DNA from: an uncultured Varibaculum sp.
Lineage (GTDB): Bacteria; Actinomycetota; Actinomycetes; Actinomycetales; Actinomycetaceae
Assembly: GCA_947255165.1 (NCBI GenBank)
Contig: CAMYFZ010000069.1
Span: forward strand, 1-8,160
Direction of reading: 5' to 3'
DNA length: 8,160 nt
The notes beneath the pieces were generated by a model. It saw only the letters and a list, made by a program, of their open reading frames with translations, searched no databases and was not told where the DNA came from. This document shows, piece by piece, positions 1 to 6,289 of this stretch. Every line of letters starts with the position of its first letter. Position 1 is the first letter of the stretch. The translations under genes were made by a program, and so were the position numbers.

Positions 1-410
1 GCTTCGCTCTCGGCCTGGCTTTCACACCAGGTAAGCAGCTGTTTTGCTTGGGAAACCGACAACAGATGAGGCAGATTCTTCGCGGTTTTGGGGGTGCGAA
101 GTTGCTTCGCAAAATCTGCTTCCACCAGGTGATTTTGTTTCGCCCATTTCGAAAAGGCTCGCAGCGCCGCAATTTTTCGCGCAATCGTGGTAGCCGATTG
201 TCCCTGGCAACGCAGCTGCGCCAGCCAGTTACGCGCGGCCAGCACCGTACACGCCGACAAAATCGATTGCTCTTCTTTGATCTGACAATGATCTAGCCAC
301 CCGCGCAGATCTGCCAGATAAGCCTTGATCGAGGCCGGAGAAAAAGATTTCGCGTATTGCAGGTAGTGGCGATAATCCTCGAACACTTCCCTCCGCGTCG
401 CTGCCCGCAT
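1..410 (-). CDS. xerC: Tyrosine recombinase XerC, N-terminal part (gene runs off the left edge)
   Basis: With XerD, XerC resolves chromosome dimers at dif sites. The frame opens with ATG at 410-408 and stays open for 136 codons to the window edge; I translated it by hand. What is visible is the N-terminal core-binding (SAM-like) domain: a start reading MRAATRREVFEDYRHYL, then SPASIKAYLADLRGW at about residues 24-38, the helix RKIAALRAFSKWA at about 78-90, and the linker LPHLLSVSQAKQLL at about 113-126 that leads into the catalytic domain. The catalytic Arg/His/Tyr residues lie outside the window, so activity cannot be judged. The ATG follows the dprA stop by one base, so translation is probably coupled; a G-rich stretch (GGCGGGGG) at the end of dprA may act as a weak ribosome site. 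XerC is preferred over XerD or a phage integrase because of the position directly after dprA, which is usual for xerC in actinobacteria. Confidence 0.88.
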   Translation of the reverse strand, partial: MRAATRREVFEDYRHYLQYAKSFSPASIKAYLADLRGWLDHCQIKEEQSILSACTVLAARNWLAQLRCQGQSATTIARKIAALRAFSKWAKQNHLVEADFAKQLRTPKTAKNLPHLLSVSQAKQLLTWCESQAESE

Positions 411-411
411 T

Positions 412-1581
412 CTAGACCCCCGCCTTCTTCCATTTACCGGCTACTTGGATTACCCGGCCATCCATTTCCAGGTTACCCATTACTGAGGCCACTTCTTCGA
501 TAGCTGCCCCGCTGGCCCGGGCAATTGCCTCGGCATTAACCGGGCTGCGCAGCGGAGTGGCATCCAAAATCCGCGCGCTCAAAGGATCCAAACCATCGAG
601 GTAGCCCCCTGCTACCCGGGTGCGTTCGCTAGTTACCGTCCCTAAGGGAGCGATCATTTCTAAAATATCGTCGGCACCGCTAATCAAAGTGGCACCGTCT
701 CTAATCAGCTGGTTGGAGCCTGCCCATTCGGGTTGATTAATCGGGCCAGGTACCGCCCCCACCTGCCGCCCCATCTCCATACCGTGCCGGGCAGTATTGA
801 GTGCTCCGGAGCGAAAACCCGCCTGGACTACCACTGTTGCACCTGATAACGCCGCGATTAACCGATTGCGATCTAAGAATCGCCAACGGGTAGGACGGGC
901 CCCGGGTGGGTACTGACTGACCAACAAGCCGCTGCGGGCAATCTGTTTAAACATCTCGGTATTGGAGGCCGGATAAGGACGATCCAATCCCCCGGCCAGC
1001 AGGCTAATCGTGGGGGTCTGGGCTCGCAGACACGCCTGGTGAACCAGGCAATCCACCCCATAGGCACCCCCGGAAACCAGGGTCATCCCCTCCCCGGCGC
1101 ACCGCCAAGCAAGTTCGGTAGCAACATCGTGTCCCAGCGCGGAGACCGCGCGGGCCCCCACCATCGCTACGGTTTTGCTGCTCTCCCGGTTTAGCAGCGT
1201 GGTATCCCCGATTGCCCACAGCGCCCACGGAGCATTGCTAAGGTTATTAAACGCTTCTGGCCAGTCACTATCCCGGCGAGTAATTAACTTAAAACGTCCT
1301 CGGGACAGCATCTTTTCTAAGGCGGGTAAATCTAGGGCTTCTAGGCGGCCCCGCCAGCGGGCAAAACTTTTATCCCATTTATCTCCGCCGCTGCGCCGCA
1401 CTAGCTCCACCGGCAGATAGGTGTGCCAGCGCTGCGGATCATCACTGGCAGCGCGGCGAGCAATCTTTAAAGCCGCAACCGGGCCCAATTCGTTAAGGAG
1501 CAGATCTGCTGCCAAATCGCCAGCTTCGGTTAATCTCGACCAACTGGCGCAGGCCAGGCGGTATTGATAGTTATCATCCAT
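412..1581 (-). CDS. dprA: DNA processing protein DprA (Smf family)
   Basis: DprA binds incoming single-stranded DNA in the cytoplasm and loads RecA on it during natural transformation. The product is 389 aa with the start used here. A poorly conserved N-terminal region (1-130) is followed by the Rossmann-like DprA core: KTVAMVGAR at 136-144, SGGAYGVD at 170-177, RFLDRNRLIAALS at 234-246, SGALNTARHGMEMGRQV at 258-274 and GSNQLIRDGA at 288-297. A C-terminal winged-helix-like region follows at about 332-384. The frame stays open upstream to 1704, inside comM, but ATG 1581 is preceded by AAGGAGG and gives a normal N-terminus, so the longer form is rejected. Against the usual family motifs, VSQYPPG and VVVQAG carry Gln where Glu is common. 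The gene lies 37 nt after comM and 1 nt before xerC, in one operon with yraN. No other competence genes are visible here, so a role in general recombination is equally possible. Confidence 0.95.
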   Translation of the reverse strand: MDDNYQYRLACASWSRLTEAGDLAADLLLNELGPVAALKIARRAASDDPQRWHTYLPVELVRRSGGDKWDKSFARWRGRLEALDLPALEKMLSRGRFKLITRRDSDWPEAFNNLSNAPWALWAIGDTTLLNRESSKTVAMVGARAVSALGHDVATELAWRCAGEGMTLVSGGAYGVDCLVHQACLRAQTPTISLLAGGLDRPYPASNTEMFKQIARSGLLVSQYPPGARPTRWRFLDRNRLIAALSGATVVVQAGFRSGALNTARHGMEMGRQVGAVPGPINQPEWAGSNQLIRDGATLISGADDILEMIAPLGTVTSERTRVAGGYLDGLDPLSARILDATPLRSPVNAEAIARASGAAIEEVASVMGNLEMDGRVIQVAGKWKKAGV

Positions 1582-1585
1582 ACTT

Positions 1586-1592
1586 CCTCCTT
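1586..1592 (-). promoter_or_regulatory. Strong ribosome binding site that fixes the dprA start
   Basis: On the minus strand this reads AAGGAGG, a full Shine-Dalgarno match, with 4 nt (AAGT) before ATG 1581. It decides for the 389-residue DprA against the 430-residue frame that would overlap comM by 86 nt. Confidence 0.85.
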
Positions 1593-1618
1593 GAATTTTG
1601 CGCGCTACTGGGAGCGGC

Positions 1619-3172
1619 CTAGTTGGGGTGTTGCGAAGTGCGCAGCGAATAGGCGAGACCAAAATCTTCTCTACTGGGTTTATCGCGGCCATGCAGATCG
1701 GCAACCGTCCACGCTACCCGGCAGATGCGATCGGCTCCTCGCATCGAGATTCTTCCCGAACCCACCAGGCGATCAAGGCGATCTTTGCTGGCAGCATCGA
1801 GGCGCCGTTTCAGAACGCGACTAGGTATCCGCGCGTTGAGGGCTATTCCCTGCTCTTTCCAGCGTTTTTGCGCGCGCTCGCGAGCCTGCAAAACTCGCTC
1901 CCGTACAGTTTTGCTGCTTTCTGGAACTTCCGTAGTGGTTAAATCCGTGATTTTAGGGCGCCCAACTTGGCACTGCAGGTCGATGCGATCCATCAGGGGG
2001 CCAGAAAGTCGCGCTAAATAACGTACCCGCTGGTAAGGGGTACATTTACATTCTGCTCCCAACTGTCCCCACATCCCGCAAGGACAGGGGTTGGCCGCAA
2101 TCACCAGCTGAAAGGCAGCGGGAAAACTAGTTACTGCCCGCGAGCGATGCACGGTTATTTTTGAGGTTTCGAGCGGCTGTCTTAAAGCATCCAGGCTGCG
2201 GGTTTGGAACTCGGGTGCTTCATCAAGAAAGAGGACGCCGTGGTGCGCCAAAGAAATCGCCCCCGGAGTGGCGATCCCGCTGCCTCCCCCGATCAAAGCC
2301 GGGAGCGTGGCGGAATGATGCGGAGCGATAAAGGGCGGGCAGCGCATCAGGCCATTTGCGGGCATAAAAGTTCCCGCTAGCGAATGAATCGAAGTCACTT
2401 CCAGGGCTTCTTCATCATTTAGGGGCGGCAAAATTCCCGGCAGACAACGCGCCAACATGGTTTTCCCCGCTCCCGGCACCCCAATAAAGCTCAGGTGATG
2501 TCCCCCCGCGGCGGCAATCTCTAAAGCTTGCCGAGCCAGAAAGGCTCCGCGTACCTCTTGTAAGTCCGGGGGATCCTCTCTCGCCACGACAGGGAGTATT
2601 TCCGGGGTAGCCGATTTATCTAGGGTTTTAAGCTGAGCTACCCGCTCTTTCATTTTCCGCATCCCTAGGTAGAACAGCGCCTCTACCAGGTGCGAGACCC
2701 CGATGATCTCTATTCCTTCGATTAGGGAGGCTTCGGCAACCGCTTCGGAAGCCACCATCACTTTCTTAAAACCGGCACGTCTAGCTGCCAAAACCTGTGG
2801 CAAGATTCCTTTTACCCGATAGACCCGTCCGTCCAGGCCCAATTCCCCGCAAAACACCATCCCCTCTGCCCGCTTTTGCACCCCCGCATAGCGGGAAGCC
2901 ACCACTGCGAGCGCAATCGGTAAATCAAAACCAGAACCAGTCTTTGGTAGCTCCGCCGGGGAAAGATTAACGGTCAGCCGCGTAGGTTCCCAACGCAGCC
3001 CGGTAGAGGCAATAGCGGCCTCCACCCGCGAGCGGGATTCCCTTAGCGAAGCATCTGGCAACCCTACTAGGGAAAATGCCGGCAATCCTTGACTATGATG
3101 CGCTTCGACCTTAATTAGGTGACCATTCAAACCCACCATGCCCAGGGCGAAACAAGTTCCAATTTGTGCCAT
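1619..3172 (-). CDS. comM: ComM / YifB family AAA+ ATPase (Mg-chelatase-like)
   Basis: ComM-type proteins are hexameric AAA+ helicases that drive branch migration when single-stranded DNA is integrated during natural transformation; they resemble the ChlI subunit of Mg chelatase but are not chelatases. The 517-aa length is typical. An N-terminal Lon-protease-like domain (about 1-180) contains FSLVGLPD (33-40) and LSPAELPKTGSGFDLPIAL (70-88). The ATPase core has Walker A GVPGAGKT at 231-238, Walker B HGVLFLDEAPEF at 311-322, and a sensor-type DRIDL at 395-399. The cysteine-bearing NPCPCG ... CKCTPY segment (361-380) is characteristic of the family. A C-terminal Mg-chelatase-like helical domain ends with SMRGADRICRVAWTVADL. 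All key motifs are intact. ATG 3172 has GAGGG 7 nt upstream, supplied by a small tandem duplication. The gene follows yraN by 12 nt. The ComM role is inferred from family and neighbours; the ATPase assignment itself is secure. Confidence 0.95.
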   Translation of the reverse strand: MAQIGTCFALGMVGLNGHLIKVEAHHSQGLPAFSLVGLPDASLRESRSRVEAAIASTGLRWEPTRLTVNLSPAELPKTGSGFDLPIALAVVASRYAGVQKRAEGMVFCGELGLDGRVYRVKGILPQVLAARRAGFKKVMVASEAVAEASLIEGIEIIGVSHLVEALFYLGMRKMKERVAQLKTLDKSATPEILPVVAREDPPDLQEVRGAFLARQALEIAAAGGHHLSFIGVPGAGKTMLARCLPGILPPLNDEEALEVTSIHSLAGTFMPANGLMRCPPFIAPHHSATLPALIGGGSGIATPGAISLAHHGVLFLDEAPEFQTRSLDALRQPLETSKITVHRSRAVTSFPAAFQLVIAANPCPCGMWGQLGAECKCTPYQRVRYLARLSGPLMDRIDLQCQVGRPKITDLTTTEVPESSKTVRERVLQARERAQKRWKEQGIALNARIPSRVLKRRLDAASKDRLDRLVGSGRISMRGADRICRVAWTVADLHGRDKPSREDFGLAYSLRTSQHPN

Positions 3173-3195
3173 CTTAAATCCCTCTTAAATCCCTC
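3173..3195. repeat. 11-bp tandem duplication at the yraN-comM junction
   Basis: On the plus strand CTTAAATCCCT occurs twice in direct succession (3173-3183 and 3184-3194), followed by a C that continues the period. On the coding strand GAGGGATTTAA is present twice. The upstream copy (3185-3195) contains the end and TAA stop of yraN. The downstream copy (3174-3184) makes up most of the spacer and contributes GAGGG, the apparent comM ribosome binding site, 7 nt before its ATG. Confidence 0.9.
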
Positions 3196-3553
3196 GACAG
3201 TGGGTAATCAGCGGCACTTTTCCGGCAGTAGCGTCAATAGCAATCAAATCGATGCGCACTCCGATCCCTCCCCCGACATCGGGGTGAAGGCTTAGCCAAA
3301 GGCTCACCAATTGGCGCAAACGAATATATTTTTCACGTCCTATTCCCCGCTTCGCTCCCCCATATTGCTGGGTGGTACGGGTTTTTACCTCCGCAAACAC
3401 CAATCGCGTCGAACCCGGATCCCGGCAGATAATATCGATTTCTCCAAAGCGGCACCGCCAGTTGCGATCGATTATTTGATACCCGCACTCTGTAAGCATC
3501 CGGGCGGCCAGGTCCTCTCCGGCAGCACCAATTTCCCGGTTCTTGGTTCCCAT
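3185..3553 (-). CDS. yraN: YraN / UPF0102 family nuclease-fold protein
   Basis: Family members are small proteins with a restriction-endonuclease-like fold; no cellular role is firmly established, and the regular linkage to comM and dprA suggests DNA processing. With ATG 3553 the product has 122 aa, the usual size. The conserved core is present: an early GEDLA (about residues 12-16), then GEIDII (37-42) and VFAEVKTR (52-59), which carry the Glu/Asp...Glu-x-Lys residues of the nuclease-like site, then REKYIRLRQLV (73-83). A TTG start at 3577 would add eight residues (MAGRQPYS). Neither start has a convincing Shine-Dalgarno site. The ATG is preferred because MGTKNREIGAAGEDLA resembles the usual family beginning. 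It is the first gene of the yraN-comM-dprA-xerC run, and its stop lies in an 11-bp tandem repeat. Confidence 0.9.
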   Translation of the reverse strand: MGTKNREIGAAGEDLAARMLTECGYQIIDRNWRCRFGEIDIICRDPGSTRLVFAEVKTRTTQQYGGAKRGIGREKYIRLRQLVSLWLSLHPDVGGGIGVRIDLIAIDATAGKVPLITHCRGI

Positions 3554-3750
3554 GCTGTAAGGTTGCCGCCCGGCCAACAGGAACTAAACTTTTTCTTTTC
3601 CAATCAAGGAAAACCTAGAACTACCACCCCTGGGGACACTTGGGGATAGCCGCCGTCAGGACGGCAAAACTCACTCGCCTCGGGAAGAGCCCGGCAAGCC
3701 AGAAAAGGCGGCTGCGCCCTCTAAAATACCGTCAACCGTCCCCGAGAAAA
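3554..3750. other. Non-coding gap between ahpF and yraN with several hairpins
   Basis: About 197 nt without a credible gene. It contains a possible ahpF terminator (3701-3722) and a small perfect hairpin, GCCGT-CAGG-ACGGC (3652-3665). A short CCCC/GGGG pairing lies around 3627-3648. On the coding strand an A-rich stretch lies just before yraN (complement of 3591-3600). It should hold the promoter of the yraN-comM-dprA-xerC operon, but I could not identify a convincing -35/-10 pair. Confidence 0.6.
3701..3722 (-). terminator. Possible terminator of ahpCF
   Basis: On the minus strand AGAGGGCG and CGCCTTTT flank a CAGC loop. They form an 8-bp stem with two G-U pairs whose 3' side merges into TTTTCT. 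It lies 28 nt after the ahpF stop codon. The stem is short and the U-tract brief, so it would be weak. Confidence 0.4.
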
Positions 3751-5307
3751 CTAATGGTCTGTATGAGGGTTACGAATCAAGTAGCCAAACGCGCCCAGCG
3801 CAGCATTGGCCCCTGCCCCTAAGGCGATCACGATCTGTTTATGGGGAGTATCGGTGCAATCTCCGGCCGCAAAAATTCCCGGCTCTGAAGTGGCACCGCA
3901 GTTATCTACCTTGATATAGCCGTTTGCTAACTCTACAGTTCCCTGTAACCAATCAGTATTGGGGATTGAGCCGATCTGCACGAAGATCCCGTCAACCTGC
4001 AACTTCTGCTTCTCGCCTTGGGCATCTACATATTCTAAACCGGTAACCCGATGACCATCCCCCACTACCCTGGTGGTATTGGCAGAACTGATCACCTTGA
4101 TATTAGAGTGTTCCGCCAAACGGTCTACCAGCACCTTATCGGCTTTCAACTGGTCTGCCTGGTCAATCAGAGTAACTTCGCGAGCCATCCCCGCCAGGTC
4201 AATAGCCGCTTCTAATGCGGAGTTTCCGCCCCCCATGACTGCAACTTTACGATCTGCAAACAACGGACCGTCACAGTGAGGACAGAAAGTAACCCCCCGG
4301 TTCAAATATTGCTCTTCTCCGGGAATCTCCAGCCGCCTAAAACTGGTACCGGTACAAATCACCACGGTGCGCGCGCGCAGACAAGCACCGCCTTCGGTAG
4401 TGAGCGGGATCAGCCCGTCTTCCCCGCGCTTTCCAATTTTTTCTATCTTGATGCCACCGATCTGTTCGATAGCGTAGTCGCGCAGGTTAGCTTGGAAGGT
4501 GGCCGCCAGTTCTTCGGGTTGCACCCGCTCGAGAGTAATCAAATTTTCGATCTGACCGCTCTCCAGGACTTGTCCTCCGATCCGGTCTGCCACAATCCCG
4601 ACCCGTAACTGTTTGCGCGCAGCATAAACCGCCGCGGCGGTAGCCGCCGGACCGCCGCCTATCACCAGCACATCGAAAGGCTCCAGGGCATTCAAACGCT
4701 TCAGGCGCAGCCCGGTCATTCCCCGCCCGATCTTGGACACTATCTGTTCGAGGGTCACTCTGCCTTGCAGAAAAACTTCCCCATCTTTTACCACGGTGGG
4801 TACTGATTGCAGATGGAGATGCTCAAACTCTTCCCAGAAGGTTCCTCCATCAACGGTGGTGTGTTTAATCAGGGGATTAAGTACCGAAATCGCATTCAGG
4901 GCCTGCACCACATCCGGGCAGTTCAAGCAGGAAAGCGAAACATAGCTCGTGAACTCGGCTGGTTCGTCGATCTCTTTAATCGCGGCAATAATATCGGCAT
5001 CGGCCTTAACCGGATGTCCACCTACCTGCAGTAATGCCAGGACAAAACTGTTGAACTCGGTTCCAGTCGGCACCCCCGCGAAACGTACACTGATATCGGA
5101 ATCAACTCGCCGAATCGCAAAAGAAGGCTTACGCTGATTTTCTTCCCATTTGACCTGAATCAGATCCGATAATCCCGCAATCTGGTGCAAAATCTCGGAG
5201 GTCTGCTTGGATTGTTCGCTGTAATCAAGCGAGGTTGCCAATTCAATGGGGTATTTGATCAACCCGATAACTTGTTTTACCTGGTCAAGTATTTTATCTT
5301 CTAGCAT
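3751..5307 (-). CDS. ahpF: Alkyl hydroperoxide reductase subunit F (NADH:peroxiredoxin oxidoreductase)
   Basis: AhpF is a cytoplasmic flavoprotein that takes electrons from NADH through FAD and two disulfide centres and reduces AhpC. At 518 aa it is full length (the E. coli protein is about 521). The N-terminal tandem thioredoxin-fold domain (1-196) holds SLSCLNCPDVV, with the redox pair C127/C130. The thioredoxin-reductase-like part has the FAD site GGGPAA (217-222), the second redox pair CPHC (342-345, in FCPHCDGPLF), the NADH site GGGNSA (359-364) and the C-terminal FAD motif AGDCTD (481-486). All four redox cysteines are present. One oddity is that the last Gly of the FAD GxGxxG is Ala222, a mild change. 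ATG 5307 lies 3 nt after the ahpC stop, so the two are surely cotranscribed; GGAAAG about 10 nt upstream is a weak ribosome site, and coupling is likely. The N-terminal domain and CxxC separate it from plain thioredoxin reductase. Confidence 0.97.
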   Translation of the reverse strand: MLEDKILDQVKQVIGLIKYPIELATSLDYSEQSKQTSEILHQIAGLSDLIQVKWEENQRKPSFAIRRVDSDISVRFAGVPTGTEFNSFVLALLQVGGHPVKADADIIAAIKEIDEPAEFTSYVSLSCLNCPDVVQALNAISVLNPLIKHTTVDGGTFWEEFEHLHLQSVPTVVKDGEVFLQGRVTLEQIVSKIGRGMTGLRLKRLNALEPFDVLVIGGGPAATAAAVYAARKQLRVGIVADRIGGQVLESGQIENLITLERVQPEELAATFQANLRDYAIEQIGGIKIEKIGKRGEDGLIPLTTEGGACLRARTVVICTGTSFRRLEIPGEEQYLNRGVTFCPHCDGPLFADRKVAVMGGGNSALEAAIDLAGMAREVTLIDQADQLKADKVLVDRLAEHSNIKVISSANTTRVVGDGHRVTGLEYVDAQGEKQKLQVDGIFVQIGSIPNTDWLQGTVELANGYIKVDNCGATSEPGIFAAGDCTDTPHKQIVIALGAGANAALGAFGYLIRNPHTDH

Positions 5308-5310
5308 TTC

Positions 5311-5874
5311 TTATAGCTTTCCGGATAGATCAAAAGTCGGGGTAATGGTACTTTCCCCAAGATCCCAATTTGCGGGGCAAACTTCATCGGGGTGATCGTA
5401 AATATATTGTGCTGCCCGTACTTTGCGCAGCAGTTCTCCGGCGCTGCGCCCGACTGCATCGGAAGTGGTCTCTACGTATTGAATAATGCCGCTGGGATCT
5501 ATCAGGAAGGTACAGCGATAGGCACACCCGGATTCCTCATCCAAGGCACCAAACCCGCGCGAAATCTTGCCGGTGGGATCAGCTACCATGGGGAAGGAAA
5601 TTTTTTGAATCCGCTTAGAACTGCTATGCCAGGCCTTATGGGAATGATGCTTATCGGTAGAAACCGAGTAGACCTCTACCCCCATCCGCTGCAGCTGAGC
5701 ATAATTGTCTGCTAGGTCCTCTAACTCGGTGGGACAAACATAGGAAAAGTCTGCCGGGTAGAAGAAAACAATCGCCCATTTATCGCGGTAATCCTCGCTG
5801 GATACATCCACAAAGGAGTCATTGTAGAACGCTATCCCGGACCAGTCCGGCGCTACAGTATTAATCTTGGACAC
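5311..5874 (-). CDS. ahpC: Alkyl hydroperoxide reductase subunit C (typical 2-Cys peroxiredoxin)
   Basis: AhpC reduces hydrogen peroxide, organic hydroperoxides and peroxynitrite in the cytoplasm and is re-reduced by AhpF. The 187-aa length matches the enterobacterial type. The peroxidatic cysteine is C47 in FYPADFSYVCPTE, with P40 and S44 in the supporting positions and R120 as the active-site arginine (AYRCTF). The resolving cysteine is C166 in EVCPANW near the C-terminus. The helix KHHSHKAWH (75-83) is characteristic. Two further cysteines, C117 and C121, flank R120 and are not part of the standard mechanism. The start codon is GTG (5874-5872), supported by AAAGAGG six nt upstream. The gene heads an ahpC-ahpF operon, with a 109-nt regulatory gap before it. 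The partner being AhpF rather than AhpD is clear from the next gene. Confidence 0.97.
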   Translation of the reverse strand: MSKINTVAPDWSGIAFYNDSFVDVSSEDYRDKWAIVFFYPADFSYVCPTELEDLADNYAQLQRMGVEVYSVSTDKHHSHKAWHSSSKRIQKISFPMVADPTGKISRGFGALDEESGCAYRCTFLIDPSGIIQYVETTSDAVGRSAGELLRKVRAAQYIYDHPDEVCPANWDLGESTITPTFDLSGKL

Positions 5875-5983
5875 TGTCAGCCTCTTTCGCCTTTAAACCA
5901 TCGCTAGATGCCTAATACTTCCCTTATATGGTAACAGCCGCCCGCCGCCCCGGTTTGGCAAACACCTAACGTAGATAGGTATT
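5875..5983 (-). promoter_or_regulatory. Upstream region of ahpCF, presumed promoter
   Basis: 109 nt separate the DUF2469 stop from the ahpC start, against 17 nt or an overlap in the preceding genes, so a promoter is expected here. On the minus strand there are TATAAG (5928-5923) and TATTAG (5917-5912) as -10-like hexamers and TTGCCA (5961-5956) as a -35-like hexamer. The spacing of TTGCCA to either is too long for a standard promoter (27 nt or more), so no pair is assigned. The ribosome site AAAGAGG lies at 5887-5881. No hairpin resembling a terminator for the preceding operon was found. Confidence 0.4.
5964..5980. promoter_or_regulatory. Inverted repeat upstream of ahpC, candidate operator
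   Basis: ACCTA-ACGTAGA-TAGGT is a 17-bp dyad with perfect 5-bp arms and one further symmetric pair inside. It lies about 90 bp upstream of the ahpC start codon. A second, 11-bp palindrome TATTTTAAATA (5980-5990) abuts it and reaches into the end of DUF2469. A position upstream of a peroxide-defence operon would suit an OxyR-type or other redox regulator, but the bases do not match a known box closely enough for me to name one. Confidence 0.3.
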
Positions 5984-6289
5984 TTAAATAGTTATTTCCG
6001 ATTCGGGCAGCTTTTCCACGTTAATGTCTTTGAAAGAATAAACCTTGACTCGATTAACAAAGCGAGAAGGACGATAAATATCCCATACCCAGGCATCTTG
6101 CAAAGTTACTTCAAAGAAAACATCCCCGCCATTATTGTGCATTTGCACGTCTACCTGGTTAGCCAGATAGAAGCGACGATCGGTTTCCACCACATATTTG
6201 AAGATAGACACCACGTCGCGGTATTCGCGGAATAGGGCAAGTTCCTGATGATTCTCATATGCCTCTAGATCTTCGATTCCCACTGTCAT
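5984..6289 (-). CDS. DUF2469 family conserved actinobacterial protein
   Basis: A small acidic protein of unknown function (101 aa from ATG 6289), conserved directly after rnhB in actinobacteria; the mycobacterial counterpart as I recall it is Rv2901c. Recognisable family segments are EDLEAYENHQELALFREYRD near the start, YVVETDRRFYLAN, DAWVWDIYRPSRFV and FKDINVEKL near the end. No membrane segment, signal peptide or catalytic motif is visible. Its ATG overlaps the rnhB TGA (ATGA, 6289-6286), so translation is coupled. The start is uncertain: AGAAGGG ends right at that ATG, which is too close, while a GTG at 6283 lies six nt after it and gives the shorter N-terminus (V/M)GIEDLEAYE that fits the family better. 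The true product may therefore be 99 aa. The frame continues upstream into rnhB to 6391, which is rejected. Confidence 0.92.
   Translation of the reverse strand: MTVGIEDLEAYENHQELALFREYRDVVSIFKYVVETDRRFYLANQVDVQMHNNGGDVFFEVTLQDAWVWDIYRPSRFVNRVKVYSFKDINVEKLPESEITI

Noticed and set aside
48..296. 82-codon plus-strand frame over xerC
   Set aside because: Antisense to a clear XerC N-terminal domain; Arg/Gln-rich composition typical of a shadow frame.
1582..1704. N-terminal extension of dprA by 41 residues into comM
   Set aside because: The added sequence is the shadow of the comM end in another frame, and ATG 1581 has a full AAGGAGG ribosome site.
3640..3822. 60-codon plus-strand frame across the ahpF-yraN gap
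   Set aside because: It runs antisense over the end of ahpF, has no recognisable domain or ribosome site, and is rich in Arg, Lys, Pro and Gln as expected of a chance frame.
5923..5961. TTGCCA ... TATAAG as a standard promoter of ahpC
   Set aside because: The spacer is 27 nt, far from the usual 16-18 nt, so the hexamers are reported only as part of the regulatory gap.
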